Positions 1-10,300 are shown, numbered from the stretch's first letter. The stretch: 62,448 bases of DNA from Roseibacillus persicicus (GCF_014651675.1 NZ_BMXI01000001.1:1-62448), one strand, 5' to 3'. The notes: generated by a model not told the origin, from the sequence alone. Translations and numbers: made by a program.

Positions 1-78
1 AAGGTTTTTCAATCCATCCGAGCGCTCCTCAAGGAACCTGATGTTCTTAAATCAGTCTGCAATCCTTACTCCGAATAA
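1..78 (+). CDS. C-terminal end of an unidentified protein (5'-truncated by window)
   Basis: Frame 1 is open from the first base and stops at TAA 76-78, giving 25 residues that end in SVCNPYSE. The fragment is too short to identify. It lies 36 bases upstream of the ATG of the next plus-strand gene, so the two may share a transcript. An open frame this short at a window edge could also be chance. Confidence 0.4.
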   Translation, partial: KVFQSIRALLKEPDVLKSVCNPYSE

Positions 79-114
79 CGGCAAGTTCATTTGAAAAACG
101 GTCTAAATAACCTG

Positions 115-936
115 ATGAAGAAGAATTTACCTTTGGTCAGCTCCATTCTCCTAATCGGATTCGGCAACCTTTCCGCCAATCCTATCTTTTTAGAAAAGAG
201 TGGCATCGTAGCCATCGAGGCAGAATCGACCTCTTCACGTCTGGGTGATTGGATCGAAAAGACCGACGTCGACGACTACATGGGGGAATGTCATCTCGAG
301 TTCACCGGCAATAAAGCGGAAAGCGGGCCTCCCGAATCCCCACTGAAGTATCAATTCCAAATCAAGAAAGAAGGCATCTACGAACTCACCTTGCGGGCGC
401 GAAAACGCTTGGAGTCCAAGAGAGCTGACATCTCCAATGATTGCTACGTGGCAGTCAAAGGAGACTTCGAATCAGGTGGCGAAGTCCCGCTCAAGGTCTT
501 GAAAGAAGACACCAAGATGTATGGGGGCAATCCGGATGGTTGGGGTTGGACCAGGCAACTGGATGTCTCCCACAAAAAGTATGCGGCCCAGTATCACTTC
601 AAAGAAGGAGAAGTCTACGAACTCATCATCCACGGCCGCTCGAAGAACTTCAACTTCGACCGCATTCTCTTCGTCCATAAAGACGTCGGTCTGCGGACAG
701 CTTGGAAAGACAACCCCAAGGAGAGTCCGAAAGCGGGAGCCGCCACCGGAGGAAGTAAGCTCAAGGCCCCGCCAGAGCGACTTCTAACAGACAAGGAGGG
801 CCGTACCCTTCTTGCAAAATTGATGGATAAGGACGGAGACAAACTGACGATTCTAGTCAAAGGCCGCAGCCACGAGATCCAGATCTCGGACCTCTCGGAG
901 GAGGACCAGAAGTTCCTCCTCGAATGGCAACCCTGA
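115..936 (+). CDS. Secreted protein with carbohydrate-binding-like N-terminal region and SHD1-like C-terminal domain
   Basis: A 273-residue protein starting at ATG 115. The frame extends upstream to a TTG at 91, but the ATG places the basic residues directly before a signal peptide (MKKN, then a hydrophobic run ending near NLSANP). After cleavage comes a beta-rich region beginning IVAIEAES, which resembles the opening of CBM6/35-like jelly-roll modules. A low-complexity Pro/Gly/Ala linker follows. The last 50 residues (LLTDKEGRTLLAKL to LSEEDQKFL) match the SHD1-type domain common in Verrucomicrobiota and Planctomycetota secreted proteins, whose hallmark is an L-S-x-E-D-Q-x-(F/Y)-L end. Export and the SHD1 call are fairly sure. 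A role in binding polysaccharide or matrix is inference. Confidence 0.75.
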   Translation: MKKNLPLVSSILLIGFGNLSANPIFLEKSGIVAIEAESTSSRLGDWIEKTDVDDYMGECHLEFTGNKAESGPPESPLKYQFQIKKEGIYELTLRARKRLESKRADISNDCYVAVKGDFESGGEVPLKVLKEDTKMYGGNPDGWGWTRQLDVSHKKYAAQYHFKEGEVYELIIHGRSKNFNFDRILFVHKDVGLRTAWKDNPKESPKAGAATGGSKLKAPPERLLTDKEGRTLLAKLMDKDGDKLTILVKGRSHEIQISDLSEEDQKFLLEWQP

Positions 937-954
937 CCGTCGGGTCACAAGCAC

Positions 955-985
955 CAAAAAGGCTGACTTCGAAGAGAAGTCAGCC
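955..985 (-). terminator. Rho-independent terminator of the RRM gene
   Basis: A perfect 10-bp stem (961-970 with 976-985) encloses a 5-base loop. Read on the minus strand it is followed by five T (956-960 on plus are A). It lies 35 bases past the stop of the minus-strand RRM gene. A T-tract is absent on the plus side, so it serves the minus strand. Confidence 0.8.
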
Positions 986-1019
986 TGCCAAAAAGAGATT
1001 AAACTAATCGGTAGAACGC

Positions 1020-1355
1020 TTACCAGCGATCACCACCACGGTCACGGCCACCGCCGCCACCACGGTTGTCGCGACCACCACGGCCGCCACCACCACCACC
1101 ACCACCGCGGTCTTCACGGGGCTTGGCTTCGTTCACACGGAGGTTACGGCCTCCGAATTCGGCACCATCAAGGTCCTTGATTGCGCTAATCATGGCTTCC
1201 TTGGAGTCCATTGTTACGAAGGCGAAACCACGGGGACGCCCGGATTCGCGGTCTTCAGGGATGTGGACGTCAGTGACGCCACCGAATTCGCCGAAGAGTT
1301 CTTTCAATTCGTCGTCCGTGGTCGAGAAGGGGAGATTCCCCACATACATTTTCAT
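1020..1355 (-). CDS. RRM-type RNA-binding protein with glycine-rich tail
   Basis: A 111-residue protein with one RNA-recognition motif. RNP2 is MYVGNL (residues 3-8) and RNP1 is RGFAFVTM (about 42-49), both with the aromatic residues that stack on RNA. From about residue 83 the tail is almost only Gly, Arg and Asp, RGG-like, ending GGDRW. This matches the small bacterial glycine-rich RRM proteins of cyanobacteria and Verrucomicrobiota, often cold-induced RNA chaperones. The frame runs 14 codons further upstream (to 1397), but the ATG at 1355 starts the RRM in the usual way. It is monocistronic, with its own terminator. A cytoplasmic RNA-chaperone role is inferred from the family. Confidence 0.92.
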   Translation of the reverse strand: MKMYVGNLPFSTTDDELKELFGEFGGVTDVHIPEDRESGRPRGFAFVTMDSKEAMISAIKDLDGAEFGGRNLRVNEAKPREDRGGGGGGGGRGGRDNRGGGGGRDRGGDRW

Positions 1356-1580
1356 AATATCAGTGCTCGCCCCACACCAGTGGTTCGACGGGACCACTTC
1401 TGCCCAAGATTGAGTGAAGAGACTCCGCCAGCTAATGCCTCACGACAAAATCTCCCTCATGGGTTAAACTACCTAGTCGGGGGCGACATAAGAAGAGGTG
1501 ACAGAATACCTTGGGAAAACAAGAGAATTCCTCAGGAAGAAAAAGCACTCATCCGCTGCGAAAGCCCCCCACTCTCAAAG

Positions 1581-1606
1581 AAAAAACCCGAAGGAATTCC
1601 TTCGGG
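1581..1606 (-). terminator. Rho-independent terminator of the desaturase gene
   Basis: A perfect 20-base palindrome (1587-1606, CCCGAAGGAA with its complement) is preceded on plus by six A, giving a T6 tract on the minus strand. It lies 33 bases beyond the stop of the minus-strand desaturase gene. Confidence 0.8.
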
Positions 1607-1638
1607 CCTTGAAATCAAACGTTTGTGCTCAGCTTCCT

Positions 1639-2745
1639 TTAGACTGGAAGTGGACGTAGTTGGGAAAGCCGGTCGAGAAGATTTTGGGTCTCCGCGCGCC
1701 AACGCACGATTGTCTCACGCGATGCTTCCGCACGTTGGGCGGCCTGAGCCTCCAATTCGTGATAAGCGGTGGTCAGCTTTTCCTGCATTTCCTTCACTGT
1801 CTTGAGAGTGGTCTCGCAAATCTTTGCGCCGGATGCCTCCAGGGACGCAAGCTTGTTTTCAGTGTGGCGACGGGCTTCAGCCATCTCTGCAAGTAGAATA
1901 CGGGTCTGGGAAACACGACGCAGGTTGGACGCCAGGCCCAGTTTGGTGAGAGTCCAGATCGCCCACTTGGTGGGGTCAAAGTTCCAAGGCTTCACCCCGT
2001 TGCGATAGTCGTGCTGAAACTCGTGGTGATAGTTGTGATAACCCTCGCCAAAAGTGAAAAGAGACATCAAGAAGCTATCGCGAGCACTGCACCGGCTGGA
2101 GTAAGGACGCTTGCCAACACAGTGGCAAAGACTGTTAATGAAAAACGTAGACTGCTGAACCACAAAGACGCGCAACGCGCCAACAACCAAAAAGCCACCG
2201 AGTGCCATTGTCCAGCCTCCAAGGAAGAACCCAACCACTGCGGGCAGAAGCAGACCAACTACTCCGGCAATCACCTTGTCGAATTTGTGCTGCCACATCA
2301 CCAGCTTGTCCTTGCGGAGGTCGGCTACGTTATCGAGAGGGGGCTCGGGATTTACTTTGAAAAGAATCCAACCCATGTGCGCCCAGAGGAAGCCGTTGTG
2401 GATATTGTAAGGATCATCATCATCATCAACGTGCTTGTGATGACGGCGGTGGTCGGATGCCCAATTGAGAACCGAGTTCTCAAAAGCGCAGGAGCCGAAA
2501 ACGAGTGTGAAAAGACGAACCGGCCACTTGGCCTTGAACGAAAGGTGGGAGAAAAGACGGTGATAACCAAGAGTGATGCTCATCCCCGTTGCTATGACGT
2601 AGAAGGAGAACATTGCCCAAAGCTGCCAGCTCAAATCGTGAGCGATGAGGTAGATAGGAGCTCCCACAACAGCCAAGAGACTGATGATGAGGAGGAAGAC
2701 TGTATTGACCCAATTGACCCGATGAAACGGTATATTCAATGCCAT
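1639..2745 (-). CDS. Membrane fatty-acid (acyl-CoA type, delta-9) desaturase with C-terminal coiled coil
   Basis: A 368-residue membrane di-iron desaturase. The three histidine boxes are present: HRLFSH (about 62-67), HRRHHKH (about 99-105) and HNYHH (about 237-241), with hydrophobic segments near 12-32, 40-58 and 160-190. It should introduce a cis double bond into acyl chains in the inner membrane, using O2 and an electron carrier not seen nearby. About 100 residues follow the last box; they are Glu/Ala/Arg-rich and predicted coiled coil, and most family members lack them. Transcribed alone, ending at the palindrome at 1587. The family is certain; the substrate form (acyl-CoA, ACP or lipid) is not. 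Confidence 0.93.
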   Translation of the reverse strand: MALNIPFHRVNWVNTVFLLIISLLAVVGAPIYLIAHDLSWQLWAMFSFYVIATGMSITLGYHRLFSHLSFKAKWPVRLFTLVFGSCAFENSVLNWASDHRRHHKHVDDDDDPYNIHNGFLWAHMGWILFKVNPEPPLDNVADLRKDKLVMWQHKFDKVIAGVVGLLLPAVVGFFLGGWTMALGGFLVVGALRVFVVQQSTFFINSLCHCVGKRPYSSRCSARDSFLMSLFTFGEGYHNYHHEFQHDYRNGVKPWNFDPTKWAIWTLTKLGLASNLRRVSQTRILLAEMAEARRHTENKLASLEASGAKICETTLKTVKEMQEKLTTAYHELEAQAAQRAEASRETIVRWRAETQNLLDRLSQLRPLPV

Positions 2746-2907
2746 GTTGATGGTAGTTGGTTAATGGCAGCCCAGGTGTGACTCACGCCCCTCTGCCAGA
2801 CAGTCAAACGAATGACTGTGTGGAAACCTTACTGCGAACTTTCCCAAATGCCAGCCCCAACTGAGACCTCTTTTTGCACTCAAAAATTAGAATCATTCCA
2901 CTTCAAG

Positions 2908-3888
2908 CTATTTTGGGCTGCTTTTTTGTAGGGAAAACTTAGCCTTTAATACTTTTTCACCATTTTCATCACAAACTGCCGCTTCAATCACGGGAAAATC
3001 CCCTCCCCAGCTCAAAGTGAGCATTCCAAAGTTGTTGCGCCCGAAATTTTCGCCCACTCGCAGACGATTTACCTCCTTGGAATTTCCGCCAAAGCTGGAA
3101 TTGAGGCTACTCGAGGTCACTTCATAGAGAGGATAGGAACTGCCCTGGTCTTTCAGGGAAATCTCCCCCAGATGCCGGTCACCCGACAAAATCAACACAG
3201 GCGGGACCTTTTCCTCCGCCAGCAGCGCCAACAGGCGGGCCTTCTCCTCTGGAAAGTCAGCCCACTTCTCGAAGCGATGCTCACTCGGCAAGACCTGAAT
3301 TGAGGAAACGAGCAAGTTCACCTCGGCAGGGCTCTCCCGCAGAGAGCGCTCCAACCAACGCCATTGTTCCTCGCCAAGAATGGTACCGTTGCTGCCAATC
3401 GCGTCTCGATGGTAACGCGTGTCCAAGAGAATAACACGCACTTGCCGACCCTGTGGTCCAAAGTCGTGCTTGGCGTAGACCCCTTCCCTCTTTCGACGGG
3501 GGCTGTCGGGAGCCACCTTCAGAAAATCAAGGAACTCCTGTTGGGATTCTCTCTTTTTCGCAAACTCACGACCGACGTCATTTTTGCCAAAATCATGATC
3601 GTCCCAAGTCCCTATCACCCGGGCACTGTCCTGAATCTTTACGTAGTCAGGATTGCTCGCCGCGACCTGATACTTCTTGCGGAGCACGGCCATATCTTCG
3701 CTATCCCCATAAATATTGTCTCCCATCCAGATGAAGACATCTGGCCGACTCCGGGCGATTTGCGCCATCGCGGGCGCTTTCTTTGATTCCTTGAAGCAAG
3801 AAACAAAGACCACCCTTTCAATCGGGCTTTCCCCTGACAGCGGTAGGAACGAAGAACAAAAAAGAAGTAGGATGAACGGCCGGAACAC
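2908..3888 (-). CDS. PhoD-like metallophosphatase, exported
   Basis: A 326-residue protein with an N-terminal signal peptide (MFRPFILLLFCSSFLPLSG). Metal-binding motifs of the PhoD/calcineurin-like superfamily appear in order: WMGDNIYGD (about 55-63), TWDDHDFG (about 93-100), LLDTRYHRD (about 154-162) and LSGDRHLGE (about 233-241). It probably hydrolyses phosphate mono- or diesters in the periplasm or outside the cell. It is short compared with classical PhoD (over 500 residues) and lacks the PhoD N-terminal domain, so it belongs to the minimal alkaline-phosphatase-D-like group. Natural substrate unknown. The rhodanese gene lies 68 bases upstream on the same strand. Confidence 0.88.
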   Translation of the reverse strand: MFRPFILLLFCSSFLPLSGESPIERVVFVSCFKESKKAPAMAQIARSRPDVFIWMGDNIYGDSEDMAVLRKKYQVAASNPDYVKIQDSARVIGTWDDHDFGKNDVGREFAKKRESQQEFLDFLKVAPDSPRRKREGVYAKHDFGPQGRQVRVILLDTRYHRDAIGSNGTILGEEQWRWLERSLRESPAEVNLLVSSIQVLPSEHRFEKWADFPEEKARLLALLAEEKVPPVLILSGDRHLGEISLKDQGSSYPLYEVTSSSLNSSFGGNSKEVNRLRVGENFGRNNFGMLTLSWGGDFPVIEAAVCDENGEKVLKAKFSLQKSSPK

Positions 3889-3956
3889 CTCTCATCAAGA
3901 GCGCAATTCAGCGATAATCACAAGCTGCGAAGTCGGTCAGGCAGTAGCGGGCCCCC

Positions 3957-4394
3957 TTATTGTCCCTCGACCACTTCGCCGCCGGCCTTCTTCCATCCCT
4001 GAATTCCTGAGTCCAGATGATAGAGTTTCTGGAAACCCAGCTCCTTCCAAATGGGCAAGGACTTGTTGCTGCGGCCTCCGCTGCGGCAGTGGAATAGGTA
4101 GGCTTTACTTTTATCTAATTTGGCAAGCTCATCCTTGAAACCCGCGGTCCCGAATTCAATCCGTTGGGCACCCTCAATGTGGCCCTCCTTGAACTCCTCA
4201 GCAGTGCGGATGTCGATGACAATGGGAGCATTCTCTCCCGTGACCAAGGACTTGGCCTCCGCTCCGGTGACAGCCTTCAGCACTGGCGTCGCAACCTTCC
4301 TAACCTCTTCCTTTGGCTTCTGCTCGTCCGCCATCAGAGCCGCAGTGGCTGTCAGGGCGAGGAGACAACTTGAAATGATTGTTACCAGATTCAT
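3957..4394 (-). CDS. Exported rhodanese-like domain protein
   Basis: A 145-residue protein: a signal peptide (MNLVTIISSCLLALTATAALMA) and one rhodanese domain. Family features are VIDIRTAEEFKEGHIEGA (about 58-75) and the active-site loop HCRSGGRS (about 101-108), with the Cys that carries the persulfide. It should be periplasmic and handle sulfane sulfur. The partner is unknown. It precedes the phosphatase on the minus strand and is nearly divergent with the DUF2721 gene. Confidence 0.9.
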   Translation of the reverse strand: MNLVTIISSCLLALTATAALMADEQKPKEEVRKVATPVLKAVTGAEAKSLVTGENAPIVIDIRTAEEFKEGHIEGAQRIEFGTAGFKDELAKLDKSKAYLFHCRSGGRSNKSLPIWKELGFQKLYHLDSGIQGWKKAGGEVVEGQ

Positions 4395-4466
4395 ACCTCA
4401 AGATTGCACCCTCTTGAAATTCTGCAATCGGATTCTAGTCTTCCCAACGCTAAACTCCCCTCCGCT

Positions 4467-4859
4467 ATGGCTCTCGAAATTTCTACCCCGGCACTGCTTT
4501 TCCCCGCGATCAGCTTGCTCTTTCTTTCCTACACCAACCGCTTTCTTCACCTCTCGGCCCTAGTGCGAAATTTGCATAGTTCTTGGAGCGAAAATAAAGA
4601 CGACCTTCTGTATGCCCAGATCACCAACCTCCGGCAGCGTTTGGTCTTGATCCGCTGGATGCAGCTTTTAGGAGCTATCAGCTTGTTCTTGTGCGTGGTA
4701 GCCATGCTCTCGATCATCGCCAGTCTGGCCGCGATAGGGAGCGTGGCGTTTATCGTCGCCCTGCTGCTCATGGCGGCCTCGTTGGCATGCCTCGCTCGCG
4801 AAATCACCATGAGCGGTGGCGCTCTGGAAATTATGCTGAAGGCAATGGAGGGAGATTGA
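4467..4859 (+). CDS. DUF2721 family membrane protein
   Basis: A 130-residue protein starting at ATG 4467 (MALEIS). The frame is open back to 4404, but the family begins with the TPALLFPAISLLFLSYTNRF segment found here at residues 7-26. A basic cytoplasmic stretch follows, then two transmembrane helices (about 65-85 and 90-113). Members are small inner-membrane proteins with no assigned function. No neighbour gives a clue: it is divergent from the rhodanese and convergent with the lipoprotein gene. Confidence 0.8.
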   Translation: MALEISTPALLFPAISLLFLSYTNRFLHLSALVRNLHSSWSENKDDLLYAQITNLRQRLVLIRWMQLLGAISLFLCVVAMLSIIASLAAIGSVAFIVALLLMAASLACLAREITMSGGALEIMLKAMEGD

Positions 4860-4966
4860 TCTTTCCGGTCAATCAGGCACGCCGTCCGCTCACGGACAGA
4901 CCAAGCGAGCAAAGTCTTGGCAACAATTTCGAGAGCGGCAGCAAGCCGTTCTGTCAGAACGCGCTC

Positions 4967-6139
4967 CTACCAACATTGCTCATCCATCATCCAGACCACG
5001 GAGGCGTGCTGGATCTCCTGACGGCGGAGATTGAAGATGGTTTGACGCTTGGCTACATTCGCCAAGCTGGCAAAGGACGCGGACTTCTCTTCGGCTTCCA
5101 ATTGTTCGGCTTTCTCCTGAGCTTCTTTCATCTCGCGCCAGTTTTGAATCAATTGACGAGCCTCATTCCTCACCGACTCATCATTCCGAACCAAACTGGA
5201 ATCATCCTCACCGGGCTTTAACATCGAGCTGATTCGATTGGTAACCAGACTGGTCCCCGGGAGGGCAGGCTTCTCCTTCTGGTGAAGCTTGGTGAGACTG
5301 GCGACCAGTTCCTTGGAGCGACTGAGCTGGCACCACCGCTCCCATTTGGATAGATCGGGTCGGTCCACATTTTGATAAGTAGGGAGACTCGAGCTATCTT
5401 TCACAAACTGCACGTCACCATACTCGGCGTTGAAGAAATTGCGGACCTGGTCCAGCCACTTGTTGCGCTCGGTCTTCAGATTCTGTTCCCACTTTTTCAC
5501 CGACTGAGCGACCTTGGGATCGGCGTCTTTGGGTAGCGGGGGCGCTTCCGCAAGCTTTTCAATTTCGTTGTCAATCAGCTCCCCAGTCCGCAAGAGACTC
5601 TGCAACTTGACCTTATTTTCGCGCATCTTGATCTCGGCATCTACAGAGACCGCGGTATGCTTCCATGCATCTGCCTCCGCATTATGTGAGATATCTTTTA
5701 TCTTACTCAACGAAGCCAGCTGCTTGGGGATTTGCGTAACCGGTTCATTTAACATTTTGAGCAATGACTGAGGCTTCAGAGCATCTCCTACAGACACCTT
5801 GACGGTCCCCTTCACATTCTGGGTCAACTGCTGAATCACCGGCTGCTCTTCGTTGGCTTTCTGATAGGCGGTTGAGGCCTTGCGGTAATCATTATTCCGC
5901 TCTTTCATCAGCTCTGCAGCTTCGCTCCAGCTCATCTCCACCGTATCGAACGGAGATTGGGCGGTCACTTCATCGGCATATCGCGCGCCCTCAACTATGG
6001 AGTGCTCAGTCACCGATTCCATAACATGTTGCTGAACACAACTCGTCATTAGCGCGACCACTAGCCCGAGGAGCATCATGGAGATTGTCTTCACAAGGGC
6101 ATTATACGAACCGGGTGAGAAACTCTTTCGCCTTTTCAA
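4967..6139 (-). CDS. Predicted lipoprotein, mostly alpha-helical, function unknown
   Basis: A 390-residue protein. After a 16-residue basic leader comes a hydrophobic segment and a lipobox LMTSC, so it is probably acylated on Cys34. A GTG inside the leader (VKTISMMLLG) would give a more usual short signal peptide and may be the true start. The mature part is helical and charged. The stretch MSWSEAAELMKERNNDYRKA recalls the opening of TolC-like outer-membrane efflux repeats, but no second repeat is clear. Monocistronic, with no recognisable partner. I cannot assign a function. Confidence 0.6.
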   Translation of the reverse strand: MKRRKSFSPGSYNALVKTISMMLLGLVVALMTSCVQQHVMESVTEHSIVEGARYADEVTAQSPFDTVEMSWSEAAELMKERNNDYRKASTAYQKANEEQPVIQQLTQNVKGTVKVSVGDALKPQSLLKMLNEPVTQIPKQLASLSKIKDISHNAEADAWKHTAVSVDAEIKMRENKVKLQSLLRTGELIDNEIEKLAEAPPLPKDADPKVAQSVKKWEQNLKTERNKWLDQVRNFFNAEYGDVQFVKDSSSLPTYQNVDRPDLSKWERWCQLSRSKELVASLTKLHQKEKPALPGTSLVTNRISSMLKPGEDDSSLVRNDESVRNEARQLIQNWREMKEAQEKAEQLEAEEKSASFASLANVAKRQTIFNLRRQEIQHASVVWMMDEQCW

Positions 6140-6241
6140 ACAAAACGAGTTCTACCTATTCTTCAACTCATAGGCGACAGATTAGCTCTTCCCAGAAAAC
6201 CATCACAATAGCCTAAATCAAAAGAAGATGAACAATAAACC

Positions 6242-7312
6242 TTATTCCTCTTCATCTACAGTCTCATCTCGCTGATAAATAGGTAGCTGTCGATGGGGTA
6301 CGGTGAAGGCCAGGACCATCATGGAAGTGCCGTAAATCCGGCCCGCGGTCTTACTGTCCCAAGAGCCCTCCGGTTGCTGTTTCCCAAGATAAGTTTCATA
6401 GAGCCAAGGCGCGAACTCATTCCAGTATTTCCCGCCGACTTGGAACAATCCTTGGGCGTTGTAGTAGATTCCGTAGAATTCGTACTGTCTGCCCGGAAGG
6501 TCGCGGTAGGTCTGAAGAACGTAATCTGCCGCCGCGATAGTAGCGGGAGAACCGTGGCGTCCGGTCAATTCCAGACACAGGAGCCCCATTCCAGTTAAAC
6601 TCTTGGCATGATCCTCCCGTCCGCTGTAACCAAAGGTCCCCTTTTCCGGATGTTGGTGACGCTCGAGGTAGGCCACCGCATCAGCAATCGCCTGATCCGG
6701 AACAGCCGCTCCATTCAGCTTGGCCGACCGTAAGGCCATCAAGGCCCACCCGCTGCACGAGGTATCGCTGTCGTGGGAATCGGGATGATAGCGCCACCCC
6801 CCCTGATTGCGCTCATCCTTCTTCACCTGCTGCGCCCGTAAAATCAGGGCAAGAGCCTTGGGTAGGACTTGGGAAATTTTCGCCTGTCGCTCGGGATCCA
6901 CCATCCCGCTGACCTCGGATAGAAAGAGAGTCGCAATATTGTGAGCATACATCGGCCCGTGGCCGGCGTCCCCATTGTCGAGCACACCCTGCTCATTCTG
7001 GTGACGAACAACCCAATCGATGCAAAGATTGATATTTTCCGCATAGGGACCCTCTGTAGGTAGATGTCCCCTTGAGAGAAAGGCCATCCCCGCAAGCGCC
7101 GGAATGCCCACCGAGCGCCCGTAATTGTGAGGGAACGAACCATCTTCATTCTGAGCGCGAGCCAGGTAGTCGAGACCTCGCCCCACTGCGGGGTCGACCT
7201 TTTCCTGCCACTTGGCAAAGACGGGATCGACGGGCCCCTGCGCTCGCACGGAAAGGGCGAACAAGAAGCTAAACCCAAAAATGGCAGAAAGGAATATAGG
7301 ACGGTGCATCAT
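6242..7312 (-). CDS. Secreted prenyltransferase/squalene-cyclase-type repeat protein
   Basis: A 356-residue protein starting at ATG 7312, which overlaps the TGA of the upstream DUF4175 gene (ATGA). The frame continues upstream to 7426, but the coupled ATG begins a clean signal peptide (MMHRPIFLSAIFGFSFLFALSVRAQG). The mature part is an alpha/alpha toroid of QW-like repeats: ALDYLARAQNEDGSFPH-like units near residues 45, 165 (GGWRYHPDSHDSDTSCSGWA), 230 (GTFGYSGR) and 325 (PEGSWDS). The DxDD motif of active triterpene cyclases is absent, and the protein is short and secreted, so it is more likely a structural or binding protein than an enzyme. It is co-expressed with the giant membrane protein. 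Confidence 0.8.
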   Translation of the reverse strand: MMHRPIFLSAIFGFSFLFALSVRAQGPVDPVFAKWQEKVDPAVGRGLDYLARAQNEDGSFPHNYGRSVGIPALAGMAFLSRGHLPTEGPYAENINLCIDWVVRHQNEQGVLDNGDAGHGPMYAHNIATLFLSEVSGMVDPERQAKISQVLPKALALILRAQQVKKDERNQGGWRYHPDSHDSDTSCSGWALMALRSAKLNGAAVPDQAIADAVAYLERHQHPEKGTFGYSGREDHAKSLTGMGLLCLELTGRHGSPATIAAADYVLQTYRDLPGRQYEFYGIYYNAQGLFQVGGKYWNEFAPWLYETYLGKQQPEGSWDSKTAGRIYGTSMMVLAFTVPHRQLPIYQRDETVDEEE

Positions 7313-10300
7313 TGTTCGCTCATGGTTTGGAAGTAGTCCTTCACCAACCCTCGATAGTCGGCGGGAACTTCGGGGTCGCCTTCTCCCCCGACATCCTTGT
7401 TGAGACTGTTCTGAATCTTCTCCCAATCTTCGGCATCGATTCCCAGCCTGGCCAGCTCAGGCGGTACTCCCCCGGCTTGCTCCTCTTGCCGCATGGGAAC
7501 GTCAGTCGCGTCCTCTCCGGGCATACCGGTGGGCTGGTCTCGCTGATCGGGCGCACTCGGTTGAGCAGGACTCCGCCCTTGCATCTGCTGTCGACTGGAC
7601 TGCGCGGCTTCGGCGAGTGCTTTCGCGGCTTGCGATGCTCGCTTGGCGGCCCCGGCTGCGCCCTCCTCCCTCGCAGCTTGTCCTGTCCTTTGAAAGGCCT
7701 CCGCCATTTCACCCACCGCAGTTGGAGCCAAGTGCTGGCGTTCCGGTTGTTGGGCCGCTTTCTGAGCTTGCTCCGCAAGTTGGCGGGCCGCTTTCTCCAG
7801 AGAAGAGGCTGTCTTTTCAAAAGACCGCTCCGCTTCCCCATGTTGTCTAACAGCCTGTCCCAAGTTTCCCTGCCCGGCCTCTTGGTAGGCTTGCTTTGCC
7901 TGCTGTTCTCCCCGTTGAGATTCATGCCCGGCTTGGCCGAGGGCAGAACCGTGCAACTGGGGTATCGATTGAATTTTCCCTCTTAGTGAGGAAGCCTCGG
8001 CCTGCGACAGCTCCTGCAATTGAGTCAATGCCTCCTTCATCTGGCCTGCAGACAAGGCTTGGGCAGCCTTCGCGACCTGTTCCTGACGTTCAGCCAGCTT
8101 GGAGAGCTCCTCTGTGGCAGCTGACGCTTTCACGGACCCGGACTTCGCCAGCTCTTGCGCTTTTGCTGCGGTGGTTTTCAGAGACTCGGCCGATTCACCC
8201 GCCTCCTCAGCTGCGGCTGGAAGCGATTTATTTTGAAAAGCCTCTTTCGCGTTCTGAGCACGAGCAGCCGCCTCGGACCATTCATTGGCGAGAGGGCTCA
8301 TTGCCTCGCGAGCTTGGGTCAACTGCTTCTGGATTTCTCCGGCGATAGAGCCTTGCTCTGTCTCCAGCAACTCTTCCAGCTTTTCGGCGCTTCGCTCCGA
8401 GCGAGCCTGCTGGGATTCAGCCAAGAGCTTGGCCGCCTTCATCGGATCGTCGTTCGCCAGAGCCTCCGCAGATAAAGCGAGCGCCTCTTGGCGGTCCGCA
8501 AGGTCGCTCAGCTCACTCGAGGAAGGCCGAGGATTGCCCGAGGCCTCGTTGCCTGCCGAAAGGTCGGACGCTTTTCGCAAGCTCCCCTCAGACCGTTCGG
8601 CTGATTGCATGGCTTGCTCATCTTTCTTTTGAGCAATTTGCCCAACCATTTCGCGAGCTTCCCGTGCAGCCTCTTTGAGAGACTCTTTGACTCCATCGAC
8701 TCGTTCGCCGTCGTGAGAAGCCTTCGAGATATCCTGAGCCAGACTCTGCTGAGCCTGCTTAATTTGCTCGCGAACGTCTTGCTCGCTCTCAGATTGAACA
8801 TCTTCTCCTTGTTCGATCGCTCCCGCCAATTCCGAAAGCGCTTTCTGCTCCGCGGCGATATCGCGGGACTTCTCCGCCAACTCACGAGCTTCTTCTGCCT
8901 GCTGCCCCAGGACCTCGGCCATCGCCTCGGGGCGATTCCAGAGTTGAGACTTCACTTCCTCGGCCACCGCCTTTTGTTTTTCCTGCCATTGCGTGAAGTC
9001 TTTTTCCTGTGGAAGTTTCTCAGCCTGCTTGTTCGCCTGCCGAGCCAACTCTCTTTGCTTTTGTGCGAGAGATTCGAGACGGGCCAAATCGTCGACCTTC
9101 GACTTATCTTGGTCGATCTGATTGCGAATCTGTTCCAGTTGCTTGATCGCTTCTCGAGTGTGAGTGAAAGCCTCCTCCATCTCCTTGTGGCGCTCGTCTC
9201 TACCATCCTGAAGGGGCACCTCCTCGAAGGACCGCAAAGCCTTGCTAACTTTCCCGGCAGCCTCGACAACCTCAGGAGCCTTGGCTGCGTGAATCCCCTG
9301 CTCCATCCGGGCAGCCAGCTCCTTCAATTCAGCTTGAGCCTCGCCCAACTTCTCTTGGGTTGCGGCGGTTAGCTTTTGAGAATGCTCGTTGCGTTCTCCT
9401 TTCACCAAGTGAGAACGGTTTTGCTGCATCTTCTGCTCCGCTTCCCGAGTCGCTCGAATGGCCTTCTCGATCCCGTCCCGAGCATCACGATGCTCGTCGG
9501 TTAGAACCCGTTGAGCCAACGATTGCGCGCCCTGATCGATGCGAATGACCAGCCAACCTGAGAAACCGCGACCCGGCCCTTGTAGTCTGGGCGGGCGCTT
9601 GTCCTCGGCTCGCAAGCGCACACGCACCTCACTGGTGCCTTGGAACCGTTCCATCAATTCGGCCACCCGCAGACTCTTCGAGCCCCTGTAGAGCTCGGAG
9701 CGCAGGGAACCGATTTTCAAAGGAAGTTCACATTCCACCTCTTCACGAACGGCCCCGCCCCCCTCGAGCTCCAACACCACGGATTTCAATCCAAAGTCCT
9801 CTTTCACCTCGTAGCCAAGGGGAATCTCATCACTGGGGTGAACCTTGATTTCCATTTGCTGGGGGCTGAGAAAAGTCACCTCGGGAGCTCTATCCTCAAG
9901 CGCACGGAGAGGAAAGCGCACCAGCTCCACCTCATTCCCCAGACGATGACTGCTTCTCAATATTGCCTCCCCCACCAATCCTCCAGTCATGAAGATAGAG
10001 CCGCTGACGGAAGCCCCTTCAGAAGAGTTCTCGATATGAAAAGGAAGCTCTTGGCCTGAGGGCAGCTCGATCCAAGTGGACTGCACTGGGGTGTTTAGCC
10101 GGGCGCTCAATGTCACCTCGGTCCCGATGACAGCCTCTACGCCCTCCACCACATCCCCTTCCTCATCTAACAAACCAGTGTATTTAGGGAAAACCCTCTT
10201 TAAAGTGCCCGCCAGGATTCGTGGCTGGGGATGAACGGTGGCGGAATATTGGTCACTCAGAGCCCGCCCTGCTCTCGCCCGATACAAAAAAGACTCCCGG

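Noticed and set aside
1263-1805. A 180-residue plus-strand frame between RRM and desaturase
   Set aside because: Spans two minus-strand genes and the terminator palindrome; not protein-like.
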